Positions 41,025 to 53,328 are shown, numbered from the stretch's first letter. The stretch is DNA of 64,000 nucleotides from Haliangium sp963772315 (GCA_963772315.1 CAVYWJ010000001.1:1134656-1198655), one strand, 5' to 3'. Notes: generated from the letters alone by a model not told the origin. Numbers and translations: made by a program.

Positions 41025-42172
41025 GTGAAAACGACGGCCGTGGTCCTTGCCTACTGCGCTGTTCTCGCGATGGGGGCGGTTTTCGGCGGGCTCTCCCTGG
41101 CGAAGCTCCGGGGGACGACCGAGCAGCTCGAGGAGGTCATCTCCAAGTCGGCCCGGCTTGTCATCGAGGTCGAGCGCCTGCACGAGACCAGCGACCACCT
41201 CGGATGGTCGTGCGCAGCTATCTGATCACACAGGATGAGAGATTCCTGGTGGAGAGCCGGAGCAAGGCGCAGGAGTTTCGCGACCGCCTGCGCGACCTCG
41301 CCAGCGAGGCTCGAGGGCTCCCCGGCCGCCCAGGCGCTCGCACGCATCCACGATCTCGACTCCCAGGGAAATGTCGAGATGGAGCGCCTGTTCGCGGCTC
41401 GCAGCAAGATGTCCGAGCACGATTTCGTCGAAGCGGTCGAGCATCGCGCCCAGCCGCTCCGCGAGCAGATCGGCGTGATGCTCGATGAGCTGAGTCGTGG
41501 CCAGGAGGCAGACTTTCGCGGCGCCGCGCGCGCAGCGGAGGTCGCCGTGACCAACGCGACGCAGCTCCTGGGCGCCCTGGCTGCGATCGCCATCATCGCG
41601 GCCATCGGGCTCACCGTCGCCCTCGCGCGCACGCTCCGCCTGCTGGCGCGCGGCCGGGTCGCGATCGAGCAGTCCCACGCCAGGCTCGAGCGCGTCAACC
41701 AGGATCTGGACGCGTTCGCGGGACGGATCGCCCACGATCTGCGAAACATGATCTTACCCCTCGCGCTCCTGGCCGACGTGCTGGAGCAGGGCCTTCCGGA
41801 TGCGTCCACCGTGCGCAGCACCGCGGAGCGCCTGCAGCGCATCGCGCGCAATGCAGACGGCCTCATCGCGTCGCTCCTCGATTTCGCCAGGGCGGGTGGC
41901 CAGGCACCGCGCGAACACGAGCCGACTCGGGTCGCGGCAGTGATCCATGACGTCGTCGAGGATGTCTCCGCCCTCGCGTCTGCCAAGCAAGCCAGTATCC
42001 GGATCGATGCAGACGACGTCGTCGTCGGCTGCTCGCGTGGCCTGCTGCAGACGGTGCTGATGAATCTGGTGGGAAACGCCTTGAAGTACCTGGAGGACGA
42101 GCGAGCCCATGTCGTGAGCGTGTCCGCCCGCGCCGCCGGCAAGACGTGCGAGATCACGGTGACGGACACCGG
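41025..42172 (+). pseudogene. Sensor histidine kinase, frameshifted and cut off by IS21
   Basis: An N-terminal TM helix (VVLAYCAVLAMGAVFGGLSL) is followed by a four-helix sensor region, a second TM helix (LLGALAAIAIIAAIGLTVALA), a HisKA-like domain (AGRIAHDLRNMILPLALLADVL, phospho-acceptor His near 41,735) and most of HATPase_c (VLMNLVGNALKYLED, N box; ITVTDTGV, start of the G1 box). Two frame breaks occur, near 41,201-41,210 and near 41,309-41,322. After DTGV the gene runs into the end of an IS21 element, losing the rest of the ATP-binding site. The GTG at 41025 is a guess. It cannot be functional as read. Confidence 0.7.
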
Positions 42173-42209
42173 TGTTGCTGGGCATGAGAAGCGCGGAAAG
42201 ACGGTGAAG

Positions 42210-42972
<763 letters not shown>

Positions 42973-42986
<14 letters not shown>

Positions 42987-43692
42987 GGTCGGTGTCCTGG
43001 TGGAGGGCGTCGTAGGCGGCGAGGTCGTGAGAGCGGACGACGACATCACCCGCGCGGGTGGTGAAGCGGTGGACGACGGCGGGCTGCATGCCGCGCGCGG
43101 CGCGGAGACGGTCGAGGATCTGGCGCACGGCGCCGACCGTAGGCGTGTCGCGCGCGACGGCCTCGGCGACCGCGGCGTCGAGCTCGGCGGCGGGGACTGC
43201 CTCGAGGATAGCCAGTAGACGCGCGGTGATGTTACCGAGGTTGCCACCGCGCTCGGCGGCGCGGACCATGAACGGCTCGGCGTGGGGAACGGCGCGGGTG
43301 AGACGGTCGAGCGCGCGACCACGGCGGGCGCGTGCCTTGGACTCGACGAGTGTGGCCACGTGGGTCTCATCCTCGACCTGTCGTCCGCGATCCCAGCTGC
43401 GCGCGTGGATCGCGATGACCTCGGCGCCGTCAAGGACGCGCACGGTGTCGAGCGACGCGACCACGGCCAGGGTGCGCCGAACGTGCTCGTGGGGCACGGA
43501 GTAGTCGTTGAGGTCGAAGCGCACGTAGGGGGTCTTGCCCACGTGGACTTCGACCCGCTCCTCGCAGGGGAACGCGGCATCGGGCAGCGGCATCAGGCGG
43601 GCACACTCCTCGGCAAAGACGTCGCGGACCTGGCGCGTCGAGTCCTGGGGCCACCGGCGTTCGGCCGCCAGTCCGGTCATCCACGCCGTGGC
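42973..43692 (-). pseudogene. istA: IstA transposase, C-terminal fragment (left IS21 copy)
   Basis: About 240 residues equivalent to the C-terminal part of the right-copy IstA, from ATAWMTGLAAERRWPQD to the end DHDDQ. The IstA C-terminal beta-barrel (VEVHVGKTPYVRFDLNDYSVPHEHVRRTL) is present, but the helix-turn-helix and the whole DDE catalytic core are lost. Upstream of 43,692 the open frame continues into unrelated sequence. Not functional. Confidence 0.85.
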
Positions 43693-43827
43693 TGTTACCA
43701 AGCAGGCTGGATGATGGGTTGATGGTGGGTTTCGCGCAGGCTCGTTGAGAGGGAAGCCCCCAAAGCTCATCAAGCAGCCTGCACGCCGGCCATAGAGGAT
43801 GGCGCAGGCCGAGGTGGCCGCCGCCGA
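43693..43827. other. Junction segment of unknown origin between truncated IS21 and CRISPR array
   Basis: These 135 bases match neither the right IS21 copy nor the repeat. They contain no gene. They mark the place where istA and the array end were joined, by deletion or by insertion of something since lost. Confidence 0.5.
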
Positions 43828-46800
43828 GGGCCACGACTGGATAGTCGTGGAGACAGATTTACTGCGGTCGTGGAGATGATGCTGGCGTTTGGCAGCTTGA
43901 ATGGGGCCACGACTGGATAGTCGTGGAGACTCAAGTAGTAGTCAAATTCTCGGGTTGGTTGTCGGAGCTTGAATGGGGCCACGACTGGATAGTCGTGGAG
44001 ACGTCACTCGCCCTGCGCGGCGTGTGGGAGGCCCTATGCTTGAATGGGGCCACGACTGGAAGTCGTGGAGACTCAGCGCAGAGACATCAGCATGGCGCCT
44101 GCCTGCTGGCTTGAATGGGGCCACGACTGGATAGTCGTGGAGACCAGACGACGGCAACCCGGCTGTGATCACCACGACGGTGCTTGAATGGGGCCACGAC
44201 TGGATAGTCGTGGAGACCAACCGGGCGCTGCGTGACCGCGACACGATCATCGACGCTTGAATGGGGCCACGACTGGATAGTCGTGGAGACACCAGAGGAT
44301 CCATCCGAAGCACTTGTTCCACGAAGGCTTGAATGGGGCCACGACTGGATAGTCGTGGAGACTATCCGGATCTAGAAAGGCGAGTAGGAAGATGGAAGCT
44401 TGAATGGGGCCACGACTGGATAGTCGTGGAGACGTCCGTGATGTCTTCGGTGCGGATGCCGTTGAAGTGCTTGAATGGGGCCACGACTGGATAGTCGTGG
44501 AGACGCCCTATGGATTAGACTCCATGGCAAAGGCCATCGGAGCTTGAATGGGGCCACGACTGGATAGTCGTAAAGACTGGTCGGATATGGTTTTGTCTTC
44601 GTCCAGTCTGTCGCTTGAATGGGGCCACGACTGGATAGTCGTGGAGACCCGCCGACGGGCCATTCACAGGCACGCCATTGGCAGGCTTGAATGGGGCCAC
44701 GACTGGATAGTCGTGGAGACATTTCGGCAATCGCTTTTTATCTATTTTATCTATTTGTGCTTGAATGGGGCCACGACTGGATAGTCGTGGAGACTGCGCT
44801 CTGGATCATGGATGCGAACGTGAGCGCCACGCTTGAATGGGGCCACGACTGGATAGTCGTGGAGACTCAGGGTTTGCTGGGAGATTTGTCGCTGTAGAGC
44901 ATGCTTGAATGGGGCCACGACTGGATAGTCGTGGAGACTTTTCAAGCGAATGGTCAACTTCCAACGTGTTGAAGGCTTGAATGGGGCCACGACTGGATAG
45001 TCGTGGAGACATCAACACGCTGCCGCGCCACCAGAACACCGCACAGAAGCTTGAATGGGGCCACGACTGGATAGTCGTGGAGACTCGGCGCTGCTGGCGC
45101 TCCTCGCGGAGGGATTCCTGCTTGAATGGGGCCACGACTGGATAGTCGTGGAGACCTCCGTACCGTTAAACTCGATTTCCCACACACCATCCGCTTGAAT
45201 GGGGCCACGACTGGATAGTCGTGGAGACCCGCACCTCGTCCCGACAGACCGGGACGGCATCTTCCGGCTTGAATGGGGCCACGACTGGATAGTCGTGGAG
45301 ACCAGCCGCAGATGGAGTATGGGATGTGCACAGCGCGCTTGAATGGGGCCACGACTGGATAGTCGTGGAGACACCGAGACCTGGTCCATGGACGGTGTCG
45401 AGGTTCCCGCTTGAATGGGGCCACGACTGGATAGTCGTGGAGACGCTGGGCAGTCGTATATCGGCCCATCGTGACGTCCAAGCTTGAATGGGGCCACGAC
45501 TGGATAGTCGTGGAGACAGGACCGCCGTACGGACCGTACTACCGTACCTCGTGCTTGAATGGGGCCACGACTGGATAGTCGTGGAGACCCAGAGATGGCG
45601 AATATCCTCGCCTTCCATTGACAAGCTTGAATGGGGCCACGACTGGATAGTCGTGGAGACTAAGCAAGGCTCGATCAAGCCTTGCGCGTGCGGTCAAGGC
45701 TTGAATGGGGCCACGACTGGATAGTCGTGGAGACGCCGTGAACGGAACTTGTTTCCAAGTCGATGAAAGCTTGAATGGGGCCACGACTGGATAGTCGTGG
45801 AGACCCATCGGAGAAGGCAAGAAAGATTTTCCTTATGAGCTTGAATGGGGCCACGACTGGATAGTCGTGGAGACGAAACCGCAGCGGCCTGGCTTGCCGC
45901 GTCTGCATTGCTTGAATGGGGCCACGACTGGATAGTCGTGGAGACCTTGCGCCGTATCTGGCCAAGCTGGGCATTAAGCAGCTTGAATGGGGCCACGACT
46001 GGATAGTCGTGGAGACCAATACACACCGGCTCATGCTGTTTTCGCCTACTGGTACGCTTGAATGGGGCCACGACTGGATAGTCGTGGAGACTGACACGTG
46101 CAATGGTCTCGGCATTGCCGCCCGTGATGCTTGAATGGGGCCACGACTGGATAGTCGTGGAGACGCAAGGAAAACTCAAGTTCAACAGTGCAGCGGATAT
46201 GCTTGAATGGGGCCACGACTGGATAGTCGTGGAGACGAGTGCCAGTGGTGCCCTACCGGCCATGGCCAGGCCAGGCTTGAATGGGGCCACGACTGGATAG
46301 TCGTGGAGACGCTTCCTTCTGACCGAGCTGGGCATCGTGAAGGGGCTTGAATGGGGCCACGACTGGATAGTCGTGGAGACTACAGTGGATGAGTACGAGC
46401 TTCTCACGTACATCAAGGCTTGAATGGGGCCACGACTGGATAGTCGTGGAGACTCGTTCAAATGGCAAATAGAACACCCGAAAACAAGAGGCTTGAATGG
46501 GGCCACGACTGGATAGTCGTGGAGACGACCAGACGCGATCATGTCGTCGAGACATCCCGTTGTCCGGCTTGAATGGGGCCACGACTGGATAGTCGTGGAG
46601 ACCGTGGCATTCGCTTTCAACCCCTCCTCACACGTGTAGTGTGGCTTGAATGGGGCCACGACTGGATAGTCGTGGAGACGTGCCGGTGTAGCGCGGGTAC
46701 CGGCTCCCCTCCTCACGCTTGAATGGGGCCACGACTGGATAGTCGTGGAGACATCACTGCGCAGGACACGGTAGTTGCGCGTGTCCAGGCTTGAATGGGG

Positions 46801-49259
46801 CCACGACTGGATAGTCGTGGAGACGACTACCGCGGCCCCGCCGCACCGCCGGCTGCAAGGTGCTTGAATGGGGCCACGACTGGATAGTCGTGGAGACTTC
46901 AACGGCCGAGACCCTATGGTCAACCTCCTGCAGGCTTGAATGGGGCCACGACTGGATAGTCGTGGAGACGTATCTCGAGCGCGTCCTCGCCGACCTCTGC
47001 GCGGTCGTGCTTGAATGGGGCCACGACTGGATAGTCGTGGAGACGGGGCCGACCTTGAACTGCGTCAGGCCGTCGAAGTTGCTTGAATGGGGCCACGACT
47101 GGATAGTCGTGGAGACCGCCGTAGCGATACCCGCTGCGCGTCATAAACGCCTCGCTTGAATGGGGCCACGACTGGATAGTCGTGGAGACTTGCTGGTGCC
47201 CCAGCTCGGTCTTGCGGGTGACGAACGCTTGAATGGGGCCACGACTGGATAGTCGTGGAGACCTTCTTGAGTTATAGAAGCTGCTTTTATGTATTCTTGC
47301 TTGAATGGGGCCACGACTGGATAGTCGTGGAGACACGAAATGGCGCTCGACCCCGGCCCGGGTGCCCATGCTTGAATGGGGCCACGACTGGATAGTCGTG
47401 GAGACTCTGAATGGGGAGATACATCCACGCGTCCCCGGCCTGGCTTGAATGGGGCCACGACTGGATAGTCGTGGAGACTTCGCGTCTACAGGGACGGCGG
47501 TGCACACTTCGAGCTTGAATGGGGCCACGACTGGATAGTCGTGGAGACCCGTCGCACGCTCGTACTCGTCCTGCGCCATGGCGCGGCTTGAATGGGGCCA
47601 CGACTGGATAGTCGTGGAGACCGCGCGGTGGAGCTTGTCGAGGTCCGGGGCGCCGGTGCTTGAATGGGGCCACGACTGGATAGTCGTGGAGACCAGGGCT
47701 CCAAGACGCGCAACCGCAACGGATGGTGTCGCTTGAATGGGGCCACGACTGGATAGTCGTGGAGACACGAAGCGCCTCAGAGACGGTAGAGGCGCTGCGC
47801 ACGCTTGAATGGGGCCACGACTGGATAGTCGTGGAGACCACGCTCCTCTTGATTGTGCCCCTCCCACACGATTTGCTTGAATGGGGCCACGACTGGATAG
47901 TCGTGGAGACCGCCGCGCCGAGGCCCTCGGGGCCGATCGCGTTTGCGCTTGAATGGGGCCACGACTGGATAGTCGTGGAGACCGCCTCAGTTTTTGCGGC
48001 AGGATTGAACCCCATGTAGCTTGAATGGGGCCACGACTGGATAGTCGTGGAGACTCCGGGCGCTCCCACTGTTGGAGGATGGAATCGAGGCTTGAATGGG
48101 GCCACGACTGGATAGTCGTGGAGACCCACAGCTTCGTGGCGATTCGGTCACGCTCTGCACCGCTTGAATGGGGCCACGACTGGATAGTCGTGGAGACGCG
48201 CTCATCGAGCTTGCCAGTGCCGTACGAAGGGCCTTGCTTGAATGGGGCCACGACTGGATAGTCGTGGAGACTGCCAACCAATGACGTCGCCGGGCTTCAC
48301 CGATTGCTTGAATGGGGCCACGACTGGATAGTCGTGGAGACAAAATAATTCCCCGGTATTCCGATCGGGAATATAGTGCTTGAATGGGGCCACGACTGGA
48401 TAGTCGTGGAGACATCGCGGAGAGCGGGGTCAGCTGGTCGATCCTAACGCTTGAATGGGGCCACGACTGGATAGTCGTGGAGACCTTGTGGCGGCGCCGC
48501 ATGCGCCGCACGTAGGCCAGGCTTGAATGGGGCCACGACTGGATAGTCGTGGAGACTAGATAAATGAAAACGAGACTGACAGTCGACGAAGAGAATGCTT
48601 GAATGGGGCCACGACTGGATAGTCGTGGAGACGTCGCTTGCCGTGCTTGCGCCAGTCGGCCGCGATCCGCTTGAATGGGGCCACGACTGGATAGTCGTGG
48701 AGACCATCTGGTGCTTCAGGGCCCAGAACAAGATCGACTTGCTTGAATGGGGCCACGACTGGATAGTCGTGGAGACACTGGGAATGGCACACCCTGACGT
48801 GCCCACCGTGACCGCTTGAATGGGGCCACGACTGGATAGTCGTGGAGACGCCCACGCCGCCGCAGACGTGGTTGGCTGGGCTTGTCGCTTGAATGGGGCC
48901 ACGACTGGATAGTCGTGGAGACCGTCGCGGGACAAAGCCAACGCATCCGGGTGGATCGCTTGAATGGGGCCACGACTGGATAGTCGTGGAGACCCGCCGA
49001 GCGATGCGCTTTCACCCGGCTTCATCGAGGCTTGAATGGGGCCACGACTGGATAGTCGTGGAGACCACTACCTGTGCCGTGAGTGCGCGGAGGCACCCGA
49101 GCTTGAATGGGGCCACGACTGGATAGTCGTGGAGACGCCACCGGCTCGTAACCGACTAGCACGTCCCCCTTCTCGCTTGAATGGGGCCACGACTGGATAG
49201 TCGTGGAGACCCCACCGTGACCGCGTATGGCGGCTCAACCTCGCAGAAGCTTGAATGGG
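43828..49259 (-). CRISPR. CRISPR array, segment A (75 repeats plus the first 11 bases of the next)
   Basis: The 36-nt repeat on the + strand begins GCTTGAATGG and ends GTGGAGAC, with a perfect 8-bp stem CCACGACT/AGTCGTGG around a GGAT loop. Unit period is 70-77 nt; spacers are mostly 34-40 nt and all look different. The first copy (43,828-43,854) is only the last 27 nt. A remnant gtcgtggaga lies at about 43,867. The repeat at 44,038 lacks one base in the loop, and the one at 44,542 has TAAAGAC. The repeat at 49,249 is cut after 11 bases by a transposon and resumes at 53,852. Minus-strand transcription is my inference. No cas gene or leader is adjacent. Confidence 0.97.
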
Positions 49260-49412
49260 CTTTAGCGCCGGCCAAACTCGGATCCACTTGGCGCCGGTGA
49301 ACGGATCCATGCGAGGGGGGTGACCGGCGGCCCGTGACGCCGGCGAGTGGCTCCGGAGCCGGGGCAGTCAGAGCATTTCGCGGCGGTCGTGGAGGAGGAG
49401 GACGCTGCGGGG

Positions 49413-49949
49413 ATGGCAAAGCAGGCGAGGGGAAGCCGAAGCCGGTGCACGGTGTGCCGTGGCTGGTATCAGCCGCACGGCTGTGCGCGGGCGAAGCAGA
49501 AGACGTGCTCGAAGGAGTGCCGGAGGAAGCGGCAAAGGCGGCAAGCGCGCAAGCGGCGAGTAGCGGAGGTGCAGGAACACCGGGTGGCGGAGCGAGAGAG
49601 GCAGCGGCGGAGCCGGGCGAGGCGAAGCGAGGCCGAGAGGGAGGCGGGCCCCCGGCCGCCGGAGAAGGCGCCGGAGCGACGCGAGGCGGAGGCGCGGAGT
49701 ACGAGCGTGACAGCGAGCGAGGAGGCGCTGTCACGCGCCGGGCTCGGTCCGCAAGGGATGGAGATGGTTGAGGAAATCCTGAATCGGTGGGACAGGGAGC
49801 AGGAGCTGTCACGCGCCAGGCTGGAGCGGGAACTCCACGAGATGACAGCGCATTTGGGGCCGATGCTGGGACATGGAGACAAAACGGGCCGCCTGTCACG
49901 CGTCAGGTTAGAGCGGCAAGGCCTGGAAAGGATGGAGGAAAGTGGGTGA
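49413..49949 (+). CDS. Zinc-ribbon, highly basic coiled-coil protein in IS21 element
   Basis: A 178-residue protein. The N-terminus has CTVCRGWYQPHGCARAKQKTC with a further CSKEC, a likely four-Cys zinc site. A long Arg/Glu-rich helix follows, then two similar helical units (LSRAGLGPQGMEMVEEIL and LSRVRLERQGLERMEE). It probably binds DNA or RNA, which is inference. Start set at ATG MAKQARG, after a purine-rich GGAGGAGGAGG stretch; an upstream start at 49,347 is possible. The stop overlaps the next gene's GTG. First gene of the element and not part of ordinary IS21 elements. Confidence 0.6.
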   Translation: MAKQARGSRSRCTVCRGWYQPHGCARAKQKTCSKECRRKRQRRQARKRRVAEVQEHRVAERERQRRSRARRSEAEREAGPRPPEKAPERREAEARSTSVTASEEALSRAGLGPQGMEMVEEILNRWDREQELSRARLERELHEMTAHLGPMLGHGDKTGRLSRVRLERQGLERMEESG

Positions 49950-51036
49950 TAGGGGAGACAGGGTGTCACGCATCTGGCTCGACGTCGGACACCCGGATGG
50001 GCAAGGTGGGGGCGAGATGAAGCAGCAGAGCGGCAAGCCGCGCGAGGTGGCGCCCACGGAGCTGAGGCACGGGCTGGGATGCCTGCGGCTGTGCACGCCC
50101 GAGGAGCAGCAGGAGATGGAGCGGTCGCTGAGGCGGATGGGGCAGCTGCAGGCGGTGCTGGTGTATCGGGCCGCTGGAGGCTGGGAGGTGATCGACGGGT
50201 TCAAGCGAGTGCGAGCGGCGTGTGTGCTCGAATGGGCAGGGATTCGTGTGGAGGAACTAGACGTCGATGCAGCCGGGGCGAAGCTGCGGCTGTGGCAGAG
50301 CAACGCGGGGCGGGGAATGACGGAGCTGGAGGAGGCGTGGTTGATCCGGTCGTTGCACCGGGAAGAGGGCTGGCCGCAGGTGGAGATCGCGCGCTGGTTC
50401 GGGCGTCACAAGAGCTGGGTGAATCGCCGGCTGCTGCTGGCCGAGGGGCTGGCGGACGAGGTGCAGGCGGACGTGCGGCTGGGGCTCGTGTCGGTGGCGG
50501 ACGCGCGCGAGCTGTGCCGGTTGCCGCGCGGCAACCAGGCGGAGGTGGCGGCGGTGGTGGCACGGCACGGGCTGACGAGCCGGCAGACCGCGCGCCTGGT
50601 GGACGAGTGGCTGTGCACGGACGATCGTACGATGCAAGCGGCGGCGCTGGCCGAGCCGACACGACCCGGAGCGAGCTGCCGGCGCGAACGGAACGGCCGG
50701 CGGCCGCGCGTGGCCGGCGAGCGCATCCTTGCCGAAGCCGAGCGGCTGCAGCAGGTGTGCGCGCGCCTGCAAGTGCACCTGCGCGAGCGCTCGCTGGCGA
50801 GCCACGGCGCCGAGGTGGCGACCCACCTGCGCGCGGTGCTCGCGGATCTGCGGCCGGTGCTGGCCGCGCTGGAAGACACGCTGGAGCGTGTCACGAGAAC
50901 AGGAGAAGAGCATGGATATCCATCGCATGACGATCGAGCACCAGGTGGTGCTGCTCGCCGAGCAGGGAATGAGCCGGCGGGCCATCGCGCGCTCGCTGAA
51001 GATCGGGCGCCATCGAGTCAACCGCATCCTGCGTGA
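49942..51036 (+). CDS. ParB/Spo0J-like DNA-binding protein in IS21 element
   Basis: About 364 residues. The ParB N-terminal nuclease-like fold is visible (CLRLCTPEEQQEMERSLRRMGQLQAVLVYRAAGGWEVIDGFKRVRAA, residues about 50-95). A central helix-turn-helix follows (MTELEEAWLIRSLHREEGWPQVEIARWFGRHKSWVNRRLLLAEGL), as in KorB/ParB. The C-terminal helical part ends in a frame that overlaps istA by 125 bases. ParB proteins bind parS-like sites and hydrolyse CTP; here a role in recognising element ends or controlling transposition is inference. GTG 49942 overlaps the upstream stop and follows GGAGG; ATG 50017 is an alternative start. Confidence 0.75.
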   Translation: MGDRGDRVSRIWLDVGHPDGQGGGEMKQQSGKPREVAPTELRHGLGCLRLCTPEEQQEMERSLRRMGQLQAVLVYRAAGGWEVIDGFKRVRAACVLEWAGIRVEELDVDAAGAKLRLWQSNAGRGMTELEEAWLIRSLHREEGWPQVEIARWFGRHKSWVNRRLLLAEGLADEVQADVRLGLVSVADARELCRLPRGNQAEVAAVVARHGLTSRQTARLVDEWLCTDDRTMQAAALAEPTRPGASCRRERNGRRPRVAGERILAEAERLQQVCARLQVHLRERSLASHGAEVATHLRAVLADLRPVLAALEDTLERVTRTGEEHGYPSHDDRAPGGAARRAGNEPAGHRALAEDRAPSSQPHPA

Positions 51037-52549
51037 GCAGAGTGCGCGACGAGCACGAGGGCATAGCGCGCTGCCGGACGGGCGTCCACGCGCGAGGCCG
51101 TCGAAGCTCGACGTCCACCAGGACGAGATCGTCCGGCTGCTCGAGGAATACCCGGGCATCTCGGCCCAGCGGGTGTACGAGGAGCTGCGTGGCAAGGGCT
51201 TCGACGGCGGGGTTAGCATCGTCAAGGAAGCGGTGCGCAAGCTGCGCCCCGTGCCAGCGGCCAAGATCAGCCTGCCCACGCCCAGCTACGGGCCGGGCGT
51301 GATGGCCGAGTGCGACTGGGCCAGGCGCACCATCCCGTTCACGCACGCGCCCGCGCGAGCCGTACACTTCTTCGGCTACACCGTGGTCTACAGCCGCCGC
51401 AAGTGCTTCTCCATCCACGAGCGGGAAGACCTGCACGCGCTCATGGACGGACACGTGGCCGCATTCGCACGGCTGCAAGGCGTGCTCGCGCAGTGCAAGT
51501 ACGACGGCCAGAAGGCCGTGGTGCTGGGCTGGGAGGGCAGCCAGCCCATCTACAACCCACGCTTCATCGACTTCGCGGTCTACTATCGCTTCACGCCGCG
51601 CGCCTGCCGGCCCTACCATCCCAACGACAAGCCGCGCGTCGAGCGCAGCTTCTGGGAGCTCGATCGCAGCTTCCTGAACGGCCGCAGCTTCCGCGACGAG
51701 CGCGACCTGACCGCGCAGCTCGCGCACTGGCAGGACACGGTGGCCGACCATCGCCGGCAACGCAGCACCGGCCAGACCGCGCTCGAGCGCTTCGCCGAGG
51801 AAGCGGCCCACCTCGTGCCGCTGCCGGCGCATCCCTTCGACACCGCCCGCGTGATCCACCGCCTGTGCGACGCCGAGGGCTGCATCGCCTGGGAGGGCAA
51901 CACCTACGAAGTCCCGTACGAGTACGTCACCCAGATCTTGCCCGTGCGCATCACCCAGCACGAGCTCTTCATCTATGCCGCGGATCTGACCTGCATCGCC
52001 TGCTACGAGCTTCGACGCAAGGGCGCAAAGCAGCGCGCCAGGCTCCCGGGTCGCGAGCCACCCACCGCACGGACCCTTCGCATCGACATGGACCAGCTCC
52101 GCCTGGCCTATCAGGATCTGGGCGCCGAGGCGGTCGAGTATTTCGACGGCCTCGTCCGCGCCCACCGCGCCGCCGGCTATCACGCCCGCAAGATCCTGGC
52201 CTTGCGCGAGCGCTATCACACCAGCGACCTGGTCCATGCGTTGACACACGCGCTCAGGTTTCGCGCCTTCGAGCATCACGCCATCGAGCGCATCCTGCTC
52301 GCCCGTGCCCGACCGCGCCGCTTCGACGAATACATCGCCGAGGCCACGGCGCGCACCCTCGCCTCCATCATCGAGCAGAGCCAGACCGAGCCCCGGCCGC
52401 TCGCCGACTACGATCTGCTTCCCTGCGCTGCCAGTGCTTCCCCCGGAGACAATTCGATATGCCAACCCCCAAGCGACCCCGCACCGAGCACCCCGCCAGC
52501 GACGCGCTCCGCGCCCGACTCCGAGAACACATCCGGACACTCGGACTGA
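50912..52549 (+). CDS. istA: IstA-type transposase (IS21 family, ParB-carrying element)
   Basis: A 545-residue DDE transposase. The N-terminal helix-turn-helix (VVLLAEQGMSRRAIARSLKIGRHRVNRIL) is followed by the RNase H-like core with Asp in MAECDWARR, Asp in CKYDGQKAVV and Glu in NDKPRVERSFWELDRSF, fitting D-D-E. The C-terminal beta-barrel and helical end are complete. AGGAGAAG precedes ATG 50912. It overlaps the ParB gene upstream and istB downstream, so all are translated together. It differs greatly from the IstA of the flanking copies. Confidence 0.9.
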   Translation: MDIHRMTIEHQVVLLAEQGMSRRAIARSLKIGRHRVNRILREQSARRARGHSALPDGRPRARPSKLDVHQDEIVRLLEEYPGISAQRVYEELRGKGFDGGVSIVKEAVRKLRPVPAAKISLPTPSYGPGVMAECDWARRTIPFTHAPARAVHFFGYTVVYSRRKCFSIHEREDLHALMDGHVAAFARLQGVLAQCKYDGQKAVVLGWEGSQPIYNPRFIDFAVYYRFTPRACRPYHPNDKPRVERSFWELDRSFLNGRSFRDERDLTAQLAHWQDTVADHRRQRSTGQTALERFAEEAAHLVPLPAHPFDTARVIHRLCDAEGCIAWEGNTYEVPYEYVTQILPVRITQHELFIYAADLTCIACYELRRKGAKQRARLPGREPPTARTLRIDMDQLRLAYQDLGAEAVEYFDGLVRAHRAAGYHARKILALRERYHTSDLVHALTHALRFRAFEHHAIERILLARARPRRFDEYIAEATARTLASIIEQSQTEPRPLADYDLLPCAASASPGDNSICQPPSDPAPSTPPATRSAPDSENTSGHSD

Positions 52550-53328
52550 TCGATCTCACCGATGCCGACATGGATGCCCACCTGGCCTGGGCTACGGCCG
52601 AGGCGCCTTCCTATCTGGCCTTGCTCGAGCGTGTCCTCGCCGGCGCCGCTGCCCGCAAGCGCGAGCGCAGCGTACAGCGACGCATCGACCAGAGCGGCCT
52701 GCGCCACCGCAAGACCCTCGAAGCCTTCGACTGGGCCTTTCAGCCCAAGCTCGAGCGTGCCGTCATCGAGGAGCTCGCCACCCTCGGCTTCCTCGACCGC
52801 ACCGAGGACATCATCGTCACCGGCAAGACCGGCACCGGCAAGAGCCACCTCCTCCAGGCCATCGCCCTGCGCGCCTGCCAGACCGACGTCACCGTCCGCT
52901 ACGCCCGCTGCGTCGATCTCATCGACGATCTCTATGCCGGCCTCGCCGACGGCACCTACCCACGCCGCCTCGACCGCTGGTGCCGACCGCGCCTCCTCGT
53001 CATCGACGACGTCGGCCTCGGCCAGCTCAAGCGCACCGATGACGAGCCCACCGCCGCCCATCTCCTCTTCAACCTCGTCGATCGCCGCCACGAGCTCACC
53101 TCCACCGCCGTCTCTTCCAACCTCAAGCTCAGCGCCTGGGGCCAGTATCTCGGCGACTCCATGATGGCCGCCGCCATCCTCGACCGAATGGCCGAACACT
53201 CCATTCGCATCGACATCGACGGCCCCTCCTATCGCCAGCACCGCGCCCACCAGCGCAGCGCTCGACCCGGTCCCGCAGCCAGCTCCGCCACGGAGCCCAC
53301 CCACCCCAACAAGGAACCCGAACCATGA
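52459..53328 (+). CDS. istB: IstB-like ATPase (ParB-carrying IS21 element)
   Basis: A 289-residue AAA+ ATPase with Walker A VTGKTGTGKSHLL near residue 118, Walker B LLVIDDVGLG near 177 and SSNLKLSAW (sensor region) near 220. It starts inside the end of istA and ends overlapping the third gene (ATGA). The tail is Pro/Ala-rich. Partner of the upstream IstA in target capture. Confidence 0.9.
   Translation: MPTPKRPRTEHPASDALRARLREHIRTLGLIDLTDADMDAHLAWATAEAPSYLALLERVLAGAAARKRERSVQRRIDQSGLRHRKTLEAFDWAFQPKLERAVIEELATLGFLDRTEDIIVTGKTGTGKSHLLQAIALRACQTDVTVRYARCVDLIDDLYAGLADGTYPRRLDRWCRPRLLVIDDVGLGQLKRTDDEPTAAHLLFNLVDRRHELTSTAVSSNLKLSAWGQYLGDSMMAAAILDRMAEHSIRIDIDGPSYRQHRAHQRSARPGPAASSATEPTHPNKEPEP

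Noticed and set aside
43693..43827. Possible CRISPR leader at the left end
   Set aside because: It is GC-rich, joined to a truncated repeat and a broken istA, and at the decayed end of the array; it does not look like a leader.
47406..47442. A TGAATGGGG string inside a spacer, resembling the repeat start
   Set aside because: It is only 9 bases long, with normal repeats on both sides at normal spacing; likely chance.
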